The notes below the pieces were generated by a model. It was given only the letters and a program-made list of their open reading frames with translations, searched no databases and had not been told where the DNA came from. 42,453 bases of DNA, from the NCBI GenBank assembly GCA_964649895.1, contig CAZYRX010000011.1, forward strand, positions 1-42,453, in the 5' to 3' direction. This stretch comes from Halanaerobium sp964649895 (GTDB lineage: Bacteria; Bacillota; Halanaerobiia; Halanaerobiales; Halanaerobiaceae). Positions 1 through 9,241 of this stretch are shown in pieces. The position numbers and the translations under genes were made by a program. Within the stretch, counting starts at the first letter, position 1, and each line of letters starts with the position of its first letter.

Positions 1-201
1 CTTAGCATCTTCAACCCAACAATGTAAAATATTTGCTGAATTTTTAGAAAAAAACATCAGAATATGTTATTATTAACTTAGTTATTATTCAAAAATTTAA
101 TCTTTTTTCTATCTAAGAGGGGTGATAAAAGCTATTTCTTTAAAAAGTGCTGTAGAAGATTTAAATAATTTAGATTTTAAAAAATGAAGGGAGAATGTAT
201 A

Positions 202-1764
202 ATGAGAAGATTTAAAATTCTAACATTAGTCGCTTTATTACTTATTTTTTCAATTTCATTATCAGCAGTGGCTGAAGAACCGCAGTATGGAGGTACACTT
301 CATTTGAGCAATGATACCGACTGGGATACTTTAGATCCAGCATATAGCTCGGGCTTTGATGCTGGAGAGATGGCCGTTAAATTTTTTGATGGTCTCGTAA
401 GATTTGATTACTATTCCAATAAAATTGTTCCTGCTCTTGCAGAATCCTGGGATGTAGAAGATAATAATACAACTTTTATTTTCCATCTCCGCGATGATGT
501 TAAATTCCATGATGGAACAAAGTTCACTGCACATGATGTTAAATATACTTTTGATAGATTATATGATCCAGAGACAGCTTCACCGGGAACCTGGGTTTAT
601 CCTATGATCAAGGGAACAGATGCAGCCCTTGCTGGAGAAAGCGACGGCCTGGCAGGAGTTGAGGTAATTGATGATTATACAGTTCGTTTTGAACTGGACC
701 AGCCATTTGGATTATTTCTTACTCATCTGACCTTACCTTATGGATTAATAGTAAATGAAGATATTGTAGAAGAGTATGGAGAAGATTTTAGACAGAATCC
801 TGTAGGTACAGGACCATTTAAATTTGTTGAATGGGAACATGATGATAGACTGGTGATGGAAGCAAATGAAGATTACTGGGATGGCAGACCATATGTAGAT
901 GAGGTAGTCTTTAGAGTTATTCCACAGCCTCTTACAGATATAGCAGAATTTGAAGCGGGTAATCTTGATTTTACAACAGTACCTAATGAAGAAAGAGAAA
1001 GATGGGTAGAAAATGAAGAGTGGCAGGAATATATTACAACTATTGCAGAGCTAAATACTTATTATCTTGCTTTAAATAGTGATTTTGAACCTCTAGATAA
1101 CGCTAAAGTAAGAGACGCTATTGACTATGCGCTCGATAATGAAGCAATTACCAGTGCACTTTTCCCTCACTATGTACCTGCAAATGATGCAATTCCAGAA
1201 GGTATGGCAGGTGGTTCTGATATACCGATGAAGGCAGATGTAGAAAAAGCTAAAGAACTGCTTGCACAAGCAGGTTATGAAGATGGTTTTGATCTGGAAT
1301 TATGGGTAAGTGACAGCAGAACTTCTGTTAGAATTGGTGGAGTTTTACAGGCTCTTTTAGGAAGAGTAGGAATCGATGTAGAACTTATCAAAAATGACTG
1401 GAGTGTATTTTATGATACCGTTAAAAATGGTAATGCTCCATCATATTATTTATCCTGGTGGGCAGATTATGCAGACCCATATAATTTCTTGAATGCTCTT
1501 TATACAAGTGATCGAATCGCATTTAACAATGAAGAGATAAATGGAATGTTAGAAGAAATGACTGTAACTACTGATCAGGAGGAAAGACTTGAACTTTCCA
1601 GAGAGATTATTCATCTGGCAGATGAACTGGGAGACCCTTATGTTTACCTCTATCACACAAGTACTTCTTCTATTAAACAGCCCTGGGTTAAAGGTGAATT
1701 ATATCATCAAATGTACAGTGCTGATAAGTTAGTTACCTGGTGGATTGATCAGGATCTAAAATAA
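202..1764 (+). CDS. Peptide ABC transporter substrate-binding protein (SBP family 5, DppA/OppA type)
   Basis: Periplasmic/extracytoplasmic receptor that delivers peptides to the permeases encoded just downstream. About 520 residues, the usual family length, with the family-5 features: an early YGGTL strand, a long body with FHLRDDVKFHDG (common in this family) and a C-terminal SWWADYADPYNF segment. The N-terminus is a clean signal peptide (basic start, about 16 hydrophobic residues, AVA cleavage site before EEP) with no lipobox cysteine. An ATG at 184 is in frame, but 202 has a GGGAG ribosome site at a better distance and starts directly with MRRFK, so I prefer 202. The neighbouring peptidase and epimerase suggest murein-derived or general di/oligopeptides; substrate is inferred. 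Confidence 0.93.
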   Translation: MRRFKILTLVALLLIFSISLSAVAEEPQYGGTLHLSNDTDWDTLDPAYSSGFDAGEMAVKFFDGLVRFDYYSNKIVPALAESWDVEDNNTTFIFHLRDDVKFHDGTKFTAHDVKYTFDRLYDPETASPGTWVYPMIKGTDAALAGESDGLAGVEVIDDYTVRFELDQPFGLFLTHLTLPYGLIVNEDIVEEYGEDFRQNPVGTGPFKFVEWEHDDRLVMEANEDYWDGRPYVDEVVFRVIPQPLTDIAEFEAGNLDFTTVPNEERERWVENEEWQEYITTIAELNTYYLALNSDFEPLDNAKVRDAIDYALDNEAITSALFPHYVPANDAIPEGMAGGSDIPMKADVEKAKELLAQAGYEDGFDLELWVSDSRTSVRIGGVLQALLGRVGIDVELIKNDWSVFYDTVKNGNAPSYYLSWWADYADPYNFLNALYTSDRIAFNNEEINGMLEEMTVTTDQEERLELSREIIHLADELGDPYVYLYHTSTSSIKQPWVKGELYHQMYSADKLVTWWIDQDLK

Positions 1765-1818
1765 TATTTTAAACCACCGGATACTTTATAAGTTAGAATA
1801 TCAAGACTTAAATAAAAT

Positions 1819-1842
1819 GATGCGCTCTATTTAGGGCGCATC
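1819..1842 (+). terminator. Intercistronic hairpin between binding protein and permease
   Basis: A 9-bp stem, GATGCGCTC paired with GGGCGCATC (one G-U), closes a 6-nt loop and is followed by TATTTT. It sits 55 nt after the binding-protein stop and 32 nt before the permease start. It most likely works as a partial terminator or 3'-end stabiliser so that the binding protein is made in excess over the membrane subunits. Confidence 0.7.
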
Positions 1843-1874
1843 TATTTTGCAATTTATGGAAGGAGTTTTCAGCA

Positions 1875-2807
1875 GTGTTCCAATACATTATACGCAGATT
1901 GCTATTAATTATACCAGTATTATTAGGTGTGCTGTTCCTTACCTTTGTATTGATGTATATGATACCTGGGGATCCAGTTTTGACAATGCTCGGTCAGCAT
2001 GCTGATGATGATATTATTGAGAGAATACGTGCAGAATTGAATTTAGATGAACCTTGGTATATCCAATTTTATAATTATCTAAAAAGAACACTTAGAGGTG
2101 ATTTGGGCAGATCTTATATATCCAATGTTCAGGTTACAGAAGCTTTAAAGCAGAAGCTGCCAAATACTTTTAAATTAGCCTTTGCTGCGATAATTATTTC
2201 TACAATAATGGGGGTTTTAATCGGCATAATATCAGCAATTTTTAAAAACACCTGGATTGATCATGCGGCTATGACTTTTGCACTCTTTTTTATATCGACC
2301 CCTATTTTCTGGTTTGGAATGGTACTTATCTATATTTTTTCTATGACTTTAGGCTGGACACCTGTTTCTGGTATGGGAGATGGCAGTTTCAGCATTAAAC
2401 ATATTATTTTGCCTGCTGTTACCTTAGGCAGTAGATTTGCCGCATTTTTGGCGAGGTATACCCGTTCAGTGATGCTTGAAGTGATAAAAGAAGATTATAT
2501 TCGAACTGCTCGCTCCAAAGGGCTTAGAGAAATCACGGTGATTTTTAAACATGGTCTCAGGAACGCAATGATACCTGTGGTAACAGTGATCGGTATGAAT
2601 TTCGCATCTTTATTAAATGGCTCGGTTTTAACTGAAACTATTTTTGCCTGGCCAGGTTTTGGCAGATATATTGTAACTGCCATTAAGAAGAGAGATTTTC
2701 AGGTTATTGCCGGATGTGTCTGGGTTGGGGCCTTAATCTTTGTTTTCATAAATCTAATAGTTGATATAGTATATGTTTCCTTAGATCCAAGGATTAAATA
2801 TGATTAA
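1875..2807 (+). CDS. Peptide ABC transporter permease (DppB type)
   Basis: First membrane subunit of the peptide importer. 310 residues, the usual length. It begins MFQYIIRRLLLIIPVLLGV, the typical DppB first membrane helix, and carries the early YMIPGDPV motif and an EAA-type cytoplasmic loop near residues 200-225 (IRTARSKGL) that docks the ATPase. It starts with GTG at 1875 behind a GGAAGGAG site. It is 20 nt upstream of the partner permease. No ATP-binding subunit is encoded next to it, so the ATPases must come from elsewhere in the genome or are shared with another peptide transporter. Confidence 0.94.
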   Translation: MFQYIIRRLLLIIPVLLGVLFLTFVLMYMIPGDPVLTMLGQHADDDIIERIRAELNLDEPWYIQFYNYLKRTLRGDLGRSYISNVQVTEALKQKLPNTFKLAFAAIIISTIMGVLIGIISAIFKNTWIDHAAMTFALFFISTPIFWFGMVLIYIFSMTLGWTPVSGMGDGSFSIKHIILPAVTLGSRFAAFLARYTRSVMLEVIKEDYIRTARSKGLREITVIFKHGLRNAMIPVVTVIGMNFASLLNGSVLTETIFAWPGFGRYIVTAIKKRDFQVIAGCVWVGALIFVFINLIVDIVYVSLDPRIKYD

Positions 2808-2827
2808 TAGGGAGGGAGAATAGATAG

Positions 2828-3721
2828 ATGCTGAGAAACGAAAATAAAGTGAAGAAAAATATAGCTGATAAAAAAAGAGGCCTCTGGAGTGACAGCTGGA
2901 GAAGGTTAAAGAGAAACAAGGCTGCAATGCTGGGCCTGATAATGGTAATATTTTTTATTATAATTGCAATTTTTGCACCATTTATAGCCCCTTATGATCC
3001 AAATGAAATAGATTTAGCTTCAGTACTTAAAGCACCTTCTGCAGATCACTGGCTTGGTACTGATTATTATGGAAGAGATTTAGGCAGCAGGATAATTTAT
3101 GGCTCAAGAATTTCCTTAAGTGTTGGAGTTATAGTTCAGGTTATATCTATCACCATTGGAACGATTATGGGTTCACTGGCAGGATATTATGGTGGTAAGG
3201 TTGATATGTTTATCATGAGAATCGTAGACATAGTAATGAGCTTTCCAAGTCTGCTGCTTACAATTGCAATCATGGTATCTTTAGGACCTAGTCTTTATAA
3301 TGTGTTTATTGCTCTGGGGGTTGTCTGGTGGACGCGAACAGCCAGAATAATCAGAAGTGAATTTATGCGCCACCGTGAAAGAGAATATGTAGAGGCTGCG
3401 AGAGCTATTGGTAATAATGATTTTATTATTATGTATAAACATATTCTGCCGAACTGTCTTGCACCATTAATTATCTCATTTACGATGGGAATTGCTTCGT
3501 CTATTATGGCAGAAGCGTCATTGAGTTTTCTTGGTTTGGGAGCTCAGGAGCCGACACCAAGCTGGGGCTCTATTATAAATAATGGACTGCAGTATCTGCG
3601 GACAAAGCCATGGTATTCACTTTTTCCCGGCCTGGCTATAGCATATACTGTACTCGCTTTTAATATGCTTGGTGATGGTTTAAGAGATGCACTTGATCCA
3701 AAAATGAAAAATAGTCTTTAA
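2828..3721 (+). CDS. Peptide ABC transporter permease (DppC type)
   Basis: Second membrane subunit of the importer, forming a heterodimer with the product of 1875-2807. 297 residues, normal for DppC. It has the N-terminal OppC_N segment (SWRRLKRNKAAMLGL, first helix, then APYDPNEID), the conserved HWLGTDYYGRDLGSRI motif at about 75-90, and the EAA loop YVEAARAIGNN at about 180-200. It starts at ATG 2828 after a GGAGGGAGAA site. The next gene begins about 100 nt later, so read-through into the peptidase gene is plausible, although no promoter or terminator was clearly seen between them. Confidence 0.94.
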   Translation: MLRNENKVKKNIADKKRGLWSDSWRRLKRNKAAMLGLIMVIFFIIIAIFAPFIAPYDPNEIDLASVLKAPSADHWLGTDYYGRDLGSRIIYGSRISLSVGVIVQVISITIGTIMGSLAGYYGGKVDMFIMRIVDIVMSFPSLLLTIAIMVSLGPSLYNVFIALGVVWWTRTARIIRSEFMRHREREYVEAARAIGNNDFIIMYKHILPNCLAPLIISFTMGIASSIMAEASLSFLGLGAQEPTPSWGSIINNGLQYLRTKPWYSLFPGLAIAYTVLAFNMLGDGLRDALDPKMKNSL

Positions 3722-3819
3722 TCAAGCTAATTTATTTTTTCTTATGATTGAGTACTGTTTTAAAAATCTTAGATTAAACAATTTAATTTAAAGCAAATAA
3801 AAAAGGAGATATTAAGTCA

Positions 3820-5190
3820 ATGGGAAAAATGCAGGAATTAAAATTAGCTCCAGATGTCAGAGAGGAAATGTTAAATGCAGAATTCTGGCTGAGAGAAGAT
3901 GATTATAAAATTATAATGGATGAAGAAGAGATCAAGAATTTCAATCTTTCTACTTATCAGCGGGCAAAAAAATTTGATAAAGAAGAAGTTTTTTTGGATT
4001 TAGAAAAATATCCTGAGCAGTTGAGCAAAAAAAGAATAAGGGAAGTAATGGAGATTGAAGATAAAGCAGCTGAACTTAAGCAAAAAAAATATTATAATAG
4101 CCAGGGTGAACAGCTTTCTGATGAACAAAAAAAATTGATAATTGAAAACTCAAATCCGGATTATCTAGAAAATGAAGTTGAATCAGATAAAAAAATAAGT
4201 TTTGCTGTTTTAGTAAAGAGAAGCAGTATCAAAAAGTATCCCACTAACATTTTTCTTGCACTTGATGAGATTTCTAGAGATCTTGACATTAATCAATTAA
4301 CAGCTCTTTCAGTTGGTACTCCCTGTGCAGTATTGGCAGAAAGTAAAGATCAGAACTGGTTGTTTATTCAGGCCAAACTATATAAGGGCTGGGTTAAAAA
4401 AAGCAGTACAGCTGCAGCGAAAAATAAGGAGGAGGCTCTATCTTATCTGAAAAATGAACGGTTCTTAGTTGTTACCGAAAGCCGAATAGAAACTGAGCCC
4501 AATCCTTTTGATAGAGACATCTCTAATGTTGTATTTCAGATGGGAGATAAGGTGCCACTCCTGAAAAATGAAGAAATTCCAGTCTCCATTCCCGAGAGCA
4601 ATCCTCAGGCACAATCCGCTGAGGGATGTTATGCTGTCTGGCTTCCTACAAGAAAAAAAGATGGTACACTTAAGTTGAAAAAGGCACTTATAGCAAGGTC
4701 CAATGATTTAAACGAAGGCTTTTTAAACTACAGCAGAGCAAATATTATTAAACAGGCCTTTAAACTTTTAGGAGAAAGATATGGCTGGGGAGGGCTTTTC
4801 AACCGCAGGGACTGTTCCCGCTTTATTATGGATATTTATAGAACGGTTGGGATTGAACTTCCTCGTGATTCTGGTTCAGCCCAGCAGAAAATAGCTGCAG
4901 GGAAAAGAATAGAGATTAAAGGAGAGTTAGAGGCAAGGAAGATGGGGCTTTCCCAATTAGAAGCAGGAGATCCTATTTACATGAAAGGCCATGTTGTGCT
5001 GTATTTAGGTAAAAGTGAGAGCAAGCATTATTTGATTCATTCAGCTTCGGGTTATTCTAAAAAAGTTAATTCAGAGAATTTTCCAGTAACAGTACATGGG
5101 GTATTTGTGATGAAAGCAGAACAGCTTATGAAAGAAGGAAATGGTACATATCTTGAAGCTTTTAATCTTGCAAGAAAATTTTGTAATTAA
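3820..5190 (+). CDS. NlpC/P60 cysteine peptidase with SH3-like domains (YkfC-like murein peptide endopeptidase)
   Basis: Predicted gamma-D-glutamyl-diamino acid endopeptidase that trims imported murein peptides. The N-terminal 120 residues are charged and helical, residues about 125-200 and 205-295 look like bacterial SH3 folds (GTPCAVLAESKDQNWLFIQ, then GWVKKSST), and about 305-445 is the NlpC/P60 domain. Catalytic Cys332 lies in RRDCSRF, His391 in KGHVVLYLG, and His407 in LIHSAS is the likely third residue. There is no signal peptide, as in cytoplasmic YkfC and unlike cell-wall NlpC/P60 hydrolases. The gene lies between a peptide importer and a dipeptide epimerase, which is the context known for ykf operons and supports cytoplasmic recycling over wall turnover. 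Confidence 0.85.
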   Translation: MGKMQELKLAPDVREEMLNAEFWLREDDYKIIMDEEEIKNFNLSTYQRAKKFDKEEVFLDLEKYPEQLSKKRIREVMEIEDKAAELKQKKYYNSQGEQLSDEQKKLIIENSNPDYLENEVESDKKISFAVLVKRSSIKKYPTNIFLALDEISRDLDINQLTALSVGTPCAVLAESKDQNWLFIQAKLYKGWVKKSSTAAAKNKEEALSYLKNERFLVVTESRIETEPNPFDRDISNVVFQMGDKVPLLKNEEIPVSIPESNPQAQSAEGCYAVWLPTRKKDGTLKLKKALIARSNDLNEGFLNYSRANIIKQAFKLLGERYGWGGLFNRRDCSRFIMDIYRTVGIELPRDSGSAQQKIAAGKRIEIKGELEARKMGLSQLEAGDPIYMKGHVVLYLGKSESKHYLIHSASGYSKKVNSENFPVTVHGVFVMKAEQLMKEGNGTYLEAFNLARKFCN

Positions 5191-5392
5191 GATTGATTTA
5201 ATAATTAACTTTGAGTTTTTGATATATTTTTTAAAAAACCGCTTATTTTGATATTAAACAGCCTAATACAATTGACTAACTAGAAACAGCATTTCTTGGA
5301 GTAGCAGCTAGACTACATATATTGTCATATAAATTATTAAAGAAAGGAAAAGTATAATGTTCTTTACTATATGCATTATACTGGGTGAGAAA

Positions 5393-6487
5393 ATGAAAAT
5401 ATCTGATTTGAAAATATATAATTTGAGTGTTCCATTAAAAAAAGATTTTAAGACTTCATTGAGAACTGTAAGCAGTGCAGAAGAGACTGTTATTAAGATC
5501 GAAACTGATGGAGGATTAATTGGTTTAGGAGAGGCACCACCAACTGCAGTAATTACCGGTGATATCAATCCGGGAATTCAGGGTCTTATTATTAACAAGA
5601 TAAAACCACTTCTTATTGGTGAAGATCCTGAAAATATCGATAAATTACATCATCTAGTAGAAAAATCTGCGGTTAATAATAATAGTGCTAAGGCAGCTGT
5701 TGATATTGCTCTTTATGATTTATTTGCTAAAATACATAAAGCACCACTTTATAAACTGCTCGGTGGTTATCAAAATAAAATTACTACAGATATGACGATC
5801 AGTGTTAATTCTTCAGAAGAAATGAAAGAAGATGCTTTAAGAGCAGTTAAAGAAGGATATAAAAATCTAAAATTAAAAGTTGGAAAAGGAAAGGGAATTG
5901 AAGAAGATTTAGAGCGGATTAAGACAATTAGAGAAGCTGTAGGTAATGATATAAAAATTAAAATAGATGCCAATCAGGGCTGGCAGCCAAAAGAAGCGGT
6001 TTATGCTATTAAAGAAATGGAAGCAGAGAAGTTAAATATAGAATTTATAGAGCAGCCTACGGCAGCTTTGGATTTTGAGGGCTTAAAATTCGTCAGGGAT
6101 AATGTTCTGACTCCTATTATGGCTGATGAAAGTATGTTTAGTCCAGCCGACTGCTTGAGATTGCTGGAAATGCGCGCCTGTGACTTGATCAATATTAAAT
6201 TGATGAAATCCGGTGGCATTTATAATGCTCTAAAGATCAATGCGATAGCTGAAGCATATGGAGTGGAAGTAATGGTCGGCAGTATGCTTGAAGCAAAAAT
6301 TTCTGTTACTGCAGCAGCTCATCTAGCAGCAGCTAAAAAAAATATTACCCGCTGTGATTTAGATGCTCCCAGTTTATTAGCTGAGGATCCAGTAACAGGT
6401 GGAATAGTGATAGATGGCTCGGAAATAACACTTCCTTCTGAACCAGGTCTGGGTATTATAAAAGTTGAAAATTTAAAAGAAATTTAA
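5393..6487 (+). CDS. ykfB: Dipeptide epimerase (L-Ala-D/L-Glu epimerase, enolase superfamily)
   Basis: Converts L-Ala-D-Glu released from murein peptides into L-Ala-L-Glu, which normal peptidases can degrade. It has the enolase-superfamily layout: an N-terminal capping domain, then a barrel with KLKVGKG (catalytic Lys pair), IDANQGW, EFIEQP and MADES metal ligands, INIKLMKSGG (second catalytic Lys), and a C-terminal CDLDAP motif typical of dipeptide epimerases. I start at ATG 5393, where family members begin (MKISDLKIYNL). An in-frame ATG at 5357 with its own AAAGGA site would add twelve residues and cannot be excluded. The upstream peptidase makes the expected substrate. Confidence 0.88.
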   Translation: MKISDLKIYNLSVPLKKDFKTSLRTVSSAEETVIKIETDGGLIGLGEAPPTAVITGDINPGIQGLIINKIKPLLIGEDPENIDKLHHLVEKSAVNNNSAKAAVDIALYDLFAKIHKAPLYKLLGGYQNKITTDMTISVNSSEEMKEDALRAVKEGYKNLKLKVGKGKGIEEDLERIKTIREAVGNDIKIKIDANQGWQPKEAVYAIKEMEAEKLNIEFIEQPTAALDFEGLKFVRDNVLTPIMADESMFSPADCLRLLEMRACDLINIKLMKSGGIYNALKINAIAEAYGVEVMVGSMLEAKISVTAAAHLAAAKKNITRCDLDAPSLLAEDPVTGGIVIDGSEITLPSEPGLGIIKVENLKEI

Positions 6488-6515
6488 TTTTTTGACTGTA
6501 ATATTATAGATTATT

Positions 6516-6574
6516 AAAATCCCCTTTTTAAACAGTTGTTTCAAATGAAAAGCCAACTGTTTTGAGGGGATTTT
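6516..6574 (+). terminator. Two-tier intrinsic terminator after the epimerase gene
   Basis: An outer stem AAAATCCCC/GGGGATTTT (6516-6524 with 6566-6574) encloses an inner stem ACAGTTG/CAACTGT (6532-6538 with 6554-6560). A T-rich tract follows to 6584. This ends the peptide-salvage cluster just before the scaffold gap. Confidence 0.85.
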
Positions 6575-6589
6575 GCTTTTTTTTAAAAA

Positions 6590-6689
6590 NNNNNNNNNNN
6601 NNNNNNNNNNNNNNNNNNNNNNNNNNNNNNNNNNNNNNNNNNNNNNNNNNNNNNNNNNNNNNNNNNNNNNNNNNNNNNNNNNNNNNNNN
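6590..6689. other. Assembly gap (100 N)
   Basis: Exactly 100 unknown bases, the conventional placeholder for a scaffold join of unknown size. Adjacency of the epimerase cluster and the diguanylate cyclase gene is therefore not proven, and any promoter or upstream gene of the cyclase may be missing. Confidence 0.98.
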
Positions 6690-6776
6690 GGGTATAATGA
6701 ATTGTCAAAGTAGATTTTTAAAGTTAAATTGGATAATCTAATGCACGATTTGAATTAGAAAAACAAAAATAGGATT

Positions 6777-8111
6777 GTGATTAATTTGGGGAATATATTT
6801 AAGAATTTAAAACAGTTTTTGGGGATAATATTATTAATAATACTCTTATTATTTTATTTTGGTGTTTTTATGCCCTTAAAAACAGAGTTAGAAAATGCTC
6901 TCGAGCAAAATTTTCATAATTTAGTTTCAATATCTGAGATAAATTTTGAGAATAAATTGAACAGATATATCGAAGGAGCCAGCAGTTTGTCGAGCAGGAC
7001 CATGATAAAAAATGAACTGGATAACTATCTTCAAGGAGAATCGAGTTTAGAAGAACTTAGAAACTATACCCAGGCTAAGTATGTCGATGGAGCCGAAGTG
7101 CTTCATCATGCTTATGCAGCTTATCGTATGAGTGGAGATCAAGTTATCGCACGCTGGGGAGAAGAGAAACTGGGTCTCATTAATAATTTTAATTTTGAGG
7201 AAGGAACGGATATTGATTTAAATTTCAGCAGAGATAATAAATATGTTATAGTTAAATCAAAGATTAAAAATGACAGTGGAGCTGGAATAGGTAATGACTT
7301 CGTTATCTTTGATCTGCAGACAATACTGGCCGAAATTAATTCTAATGAGATAAGACACAACATACTTAGGAACCATCCTTCTCAGGTTCATAAACAGATA
7401 GAGAATGATAAGATAGTAGAATACCGCAGATTATTGCAAACAGATTACTGGTTAAAGGGGGAAATGTCAACAGATCTGCTTTATGAAAATATCCAATCCA
7501 TTTCAACAAAGATTATGCTATCAGTTGCGGTTTCAATTTTAATCATTGGTTTGATTATTATTTTAAGTCTTAAAAGTACTGCGGAAAAAGTAATTAAAAA
7601 TCTAAAAGAAGAGGTAGAAAAGAAAACAAAGTTATCAGAAACTGATAGTATGTTAGGGATATATAATAGAACAAAACTGATGACTGTTTTAGCAGATGAA
7701 ATTGAGAGGGCTAATAGATATAGCAACAACTTATCTTTAATTATTTTTGATATTGATCATTTTAAGAGAATAAATGATTCATTTGGTCATCAGTTAGGAG
7801 ATGAAATTTTAAAAAGAATTGTAAGTATTGCAAAAAATAATATCAGGCTAACAGACACTCTGGCTCGTTATGGAGGGGATGAATTTGTCATAGTCTGTCC
7901 AGAAACATCTTTAGAGAATGTTGAAAAATTAGCCAATAGGATTAAGAATGCTGTTAATAATTATAAATGTCAGCAGGGAATTGAATTGAGCTGTAGTTTT
8001 GGTATTGCTCAATTTAGAAATAACAAAGAAAATATTGATTCATTTATCAAAAGAGCTGATGATGCTTTATATAGAGCGAAAGCTCAGGGCAAAAACAGAG
8101 CAAGTGATTGA
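6777..8111 (+). CDS. Membrane-bound diguanylate cyclase (GGDEF)
   Basis: Makes the second messenger c-di-GMP from two GTP. 444 residues: one membrane helix near 13-33, an extracytoplasmic sensor region of about 210 residues, a second helix near 245-265, a short linker coiled coil, then a GGDEF domain from about 285. The active site motif GGDEF is at 366-370, and RLTD five residues before it is an intact RxxD product-inhibition site. The domain begins with a DSMLGIYNR variant of the usual DxLTGLxNR. The start is taken as GTG 6777; ribosome-site support (AATAGG) is weak, and a TTG at 6786 is possible. The sensor part was not recognised as a named domain. Confidence 0.88.
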   Translation: MINLGNIFKNLKQFLGIILLIILLLFYFGVFMPLKTELENALEQNFHNLVSISEINFENKLNRYIEGASSLSSRTMIKNELDNYLQGESSLEELRNYTQAKYVDGAEVLHHAYAAYRMSGDQVIARWGEEKLGLINNFNFEEGTDIDLNFSRDNKYVIVKSKIKNDSGAGIGNDFVIFDLQTILAEINSNEIRHNILRNHPSQVHKQIENDKIVEYRRLLQTDYWLKGEMSTDLLYENIQSISTKIMLSVAVSILIIGLIIILSLKSTAEKVIKNLKEEVEKKTKLSETDSMLGIYNRTKLMTVLADEIERANRYSNNLSLIIFDIDHFKRINDSFGHQLGDEILKRIVSIAKNNIRLTDTLARYGGDEFVIVCPETSLENVEKLANRIKNAVNNYKCQQGIELSCSFGIAQFRNNKENIDSFIKRADDALYRAKAQGKNRASD

Positions 8112-8231
8112 TAATGAGTTTAAAACCAAGTAAATATATGGCAATTTTTTCTTTTTATTAGCTTTAAATAAAGCTGCAGATGAATAAGAAAAACTTATAT
8201 ATTCAAAATATTAGCCCGATTCTGTATAGTC

Positions 8232-8260
8232 TTTACAATTATTTATTTTTATGTTATAAT
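8232..8260 (+). promoter_or_regulatory. Promoter of the amidase-liv operon
   Basis: TTTACA at 8232-8237 and a perfect TATAAT at 8255-8260 are separated by 17 bp. Transcription would start near 8267, about 48 nt before the amidase start codon. Confidence 0.8.
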
Positions 8261-8268
8261 TTATCAAG

Positions 8269-8294
8269 CTTTAGATGACTAAAGTATGCTAAAG
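8269..8294 (+). promoter_or_regulatory. Candidate operator: inverted plus direct CTAAAG repeats
   Basis: CTTTAG-ATGA-CTAAAG (8269-8284) is a perfect 6-bp inverted repeat, and a third CTAAAG follows at 8289-8294. It lies at the predicted transcription start of the amidase operon, where a repressor would block initiation. The regulator is unknown and is not encoded next to it. Confidence 0.45.
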
Positions 8295-8314
8295 ATATGA
8301 AAGGAGGTGTATTG

Positions 8315-9214
8315 ATGAAAATTAGTGCTGAGAATGTTGTTTACAGTATGTCTTCAGAAAATGAGCCTACAGCTTCTTGCAAGCCGGGAGAAACTGTTAT
8401 TTTTGAAACCAAAGATTGTTTTAGTGATCAGATTCAGAGTGAAGATGTTTTGTTTGAAACAACAGACTGGGATACAGTTAATCCTGCTACAGGACCTTTA
8501 GAAATTATAGGTGCTGAACCTGGAGATACACTCAAAGTAGAGATAAAGAAAATGCTTTTAAATGATCATGGAGTTATGGTAGCCGTTCCTGAGATGGGTT
8601 TTTTAGATGACTTTATTGAAGAATCAGAAACCAAAATAATTCCTATTGAAAATAACAAAGCAGTATTTAATGATAAAATAAATATTGACTTAAATCCTAT
8701 GATAGGTGTAATAGGCTGTTCTCCAGGTGAGGATGAAGAAGCAGTTCCTTGTGGAACTCCTGGTTCTCATGGAGGTAATATGGATACAAAGGTTATTACA
8801 GAAGGTTCCATTTTATATTTTCCAGTTAAAGTTCCTGGAGCAATGCTTGCAATGGGTGACCTGCATGCTGCAATGGGAGATGGAGAAGTAGTTATTAGTG
8901 GAGTAGAAATAGCAGGTGAGGTTACTGTTGAAGTTGATGTTATTAAAGGAAAAGAAATCACTGATCCAATGGTTGAAAGAGATGATGCTTTTTATACAAT
9001 TGCATCTGGACCTACACTTGATGCAGCAGCAAAAAAAGCAAGCAACAATATGTTCAAGTTTTTAAAGCAGAGATTAGATCTCGAAAACAATCATCTGGCA
9101 ATGCTGATGAGTATCATTTGTGATCTGCAGGTATCTCAAGTTGTAGACCCTGAAAAAACGGCAAGAATGCGTGTTGATAAAAAAGCTCTAAGCAAATACA
9201 ATATTGAATATTAG
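8315..9214 (+). CDS. Acetamidase/formamidase family protein
   Basis: Predicted zinc-dependent hydrolase of short amides (formamide or acetamide to the acid plus ammonia), FmdA/AmdA family. 299 residues, the length of the short bacterial members. Family features include the N-terminal SCKPGETVIFETKDCF stretch, the central GVIGCSPG motif, the glycine-rich PCGTPGSHGGNMDTK and the LAMGDLHAAMGDGEV metal/active-site region. The start at ATG 8315 is fixed by a perfect AGGAGG at 8302-8307; the in-frame ATG at 8297 lies upstream of that site and is not used. It is the first gene of an operon with a Liv-type importer 27 nt downstream, suggesting that the transported compound is an amide or that the enzyme supplies nitrogen. 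Confidence 0.88.
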   Translation: MKISAENVVYSMSSENEPTASCKPGETVIFETKDCFSDQIQSEDVLFETTDWDTVNPATGPLEIIGAEPGDTLKVEIKKMLLNDHGVMVAVPEMGFLDDFIEESETKIIPIENNKAVFNDKINIDLNPMIGVIGCSPGEDEEAVPCGTPGSHGGNMDTKVITEGSILYFPVKVPGAMLAMGDLHAAMGDGEVVISGVEIAGEVTVEVDVIKGKEITDPMVERDDAFYTIASGPTLDAAAKKASNNMFKFLKQRLDLENNHLAMLMSIICDLQVSQVVDPEKTARMRVDKKALSKYNIEY

Positions 9215-9241
9215 CAAACAAAAAATTAGGGGGACAATATT

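Noticed and set aside
2..76. Open frame that could be the last 24 residues of a gene upstream of the window.
   Set aside because: Too short and without any recognisable motif; chance open frames of this size are common in such AT-rich DNA.
122..187. 21-codon frame from GTG 122, overlapping the ATG at 184 upstream of the peptide-binding protein gene.
   Set aside because: The ribosome-like sequence abuts the GTG with no spacing, and the peptide is unremarkable; kept only as part of the orphan ribosome-site note.
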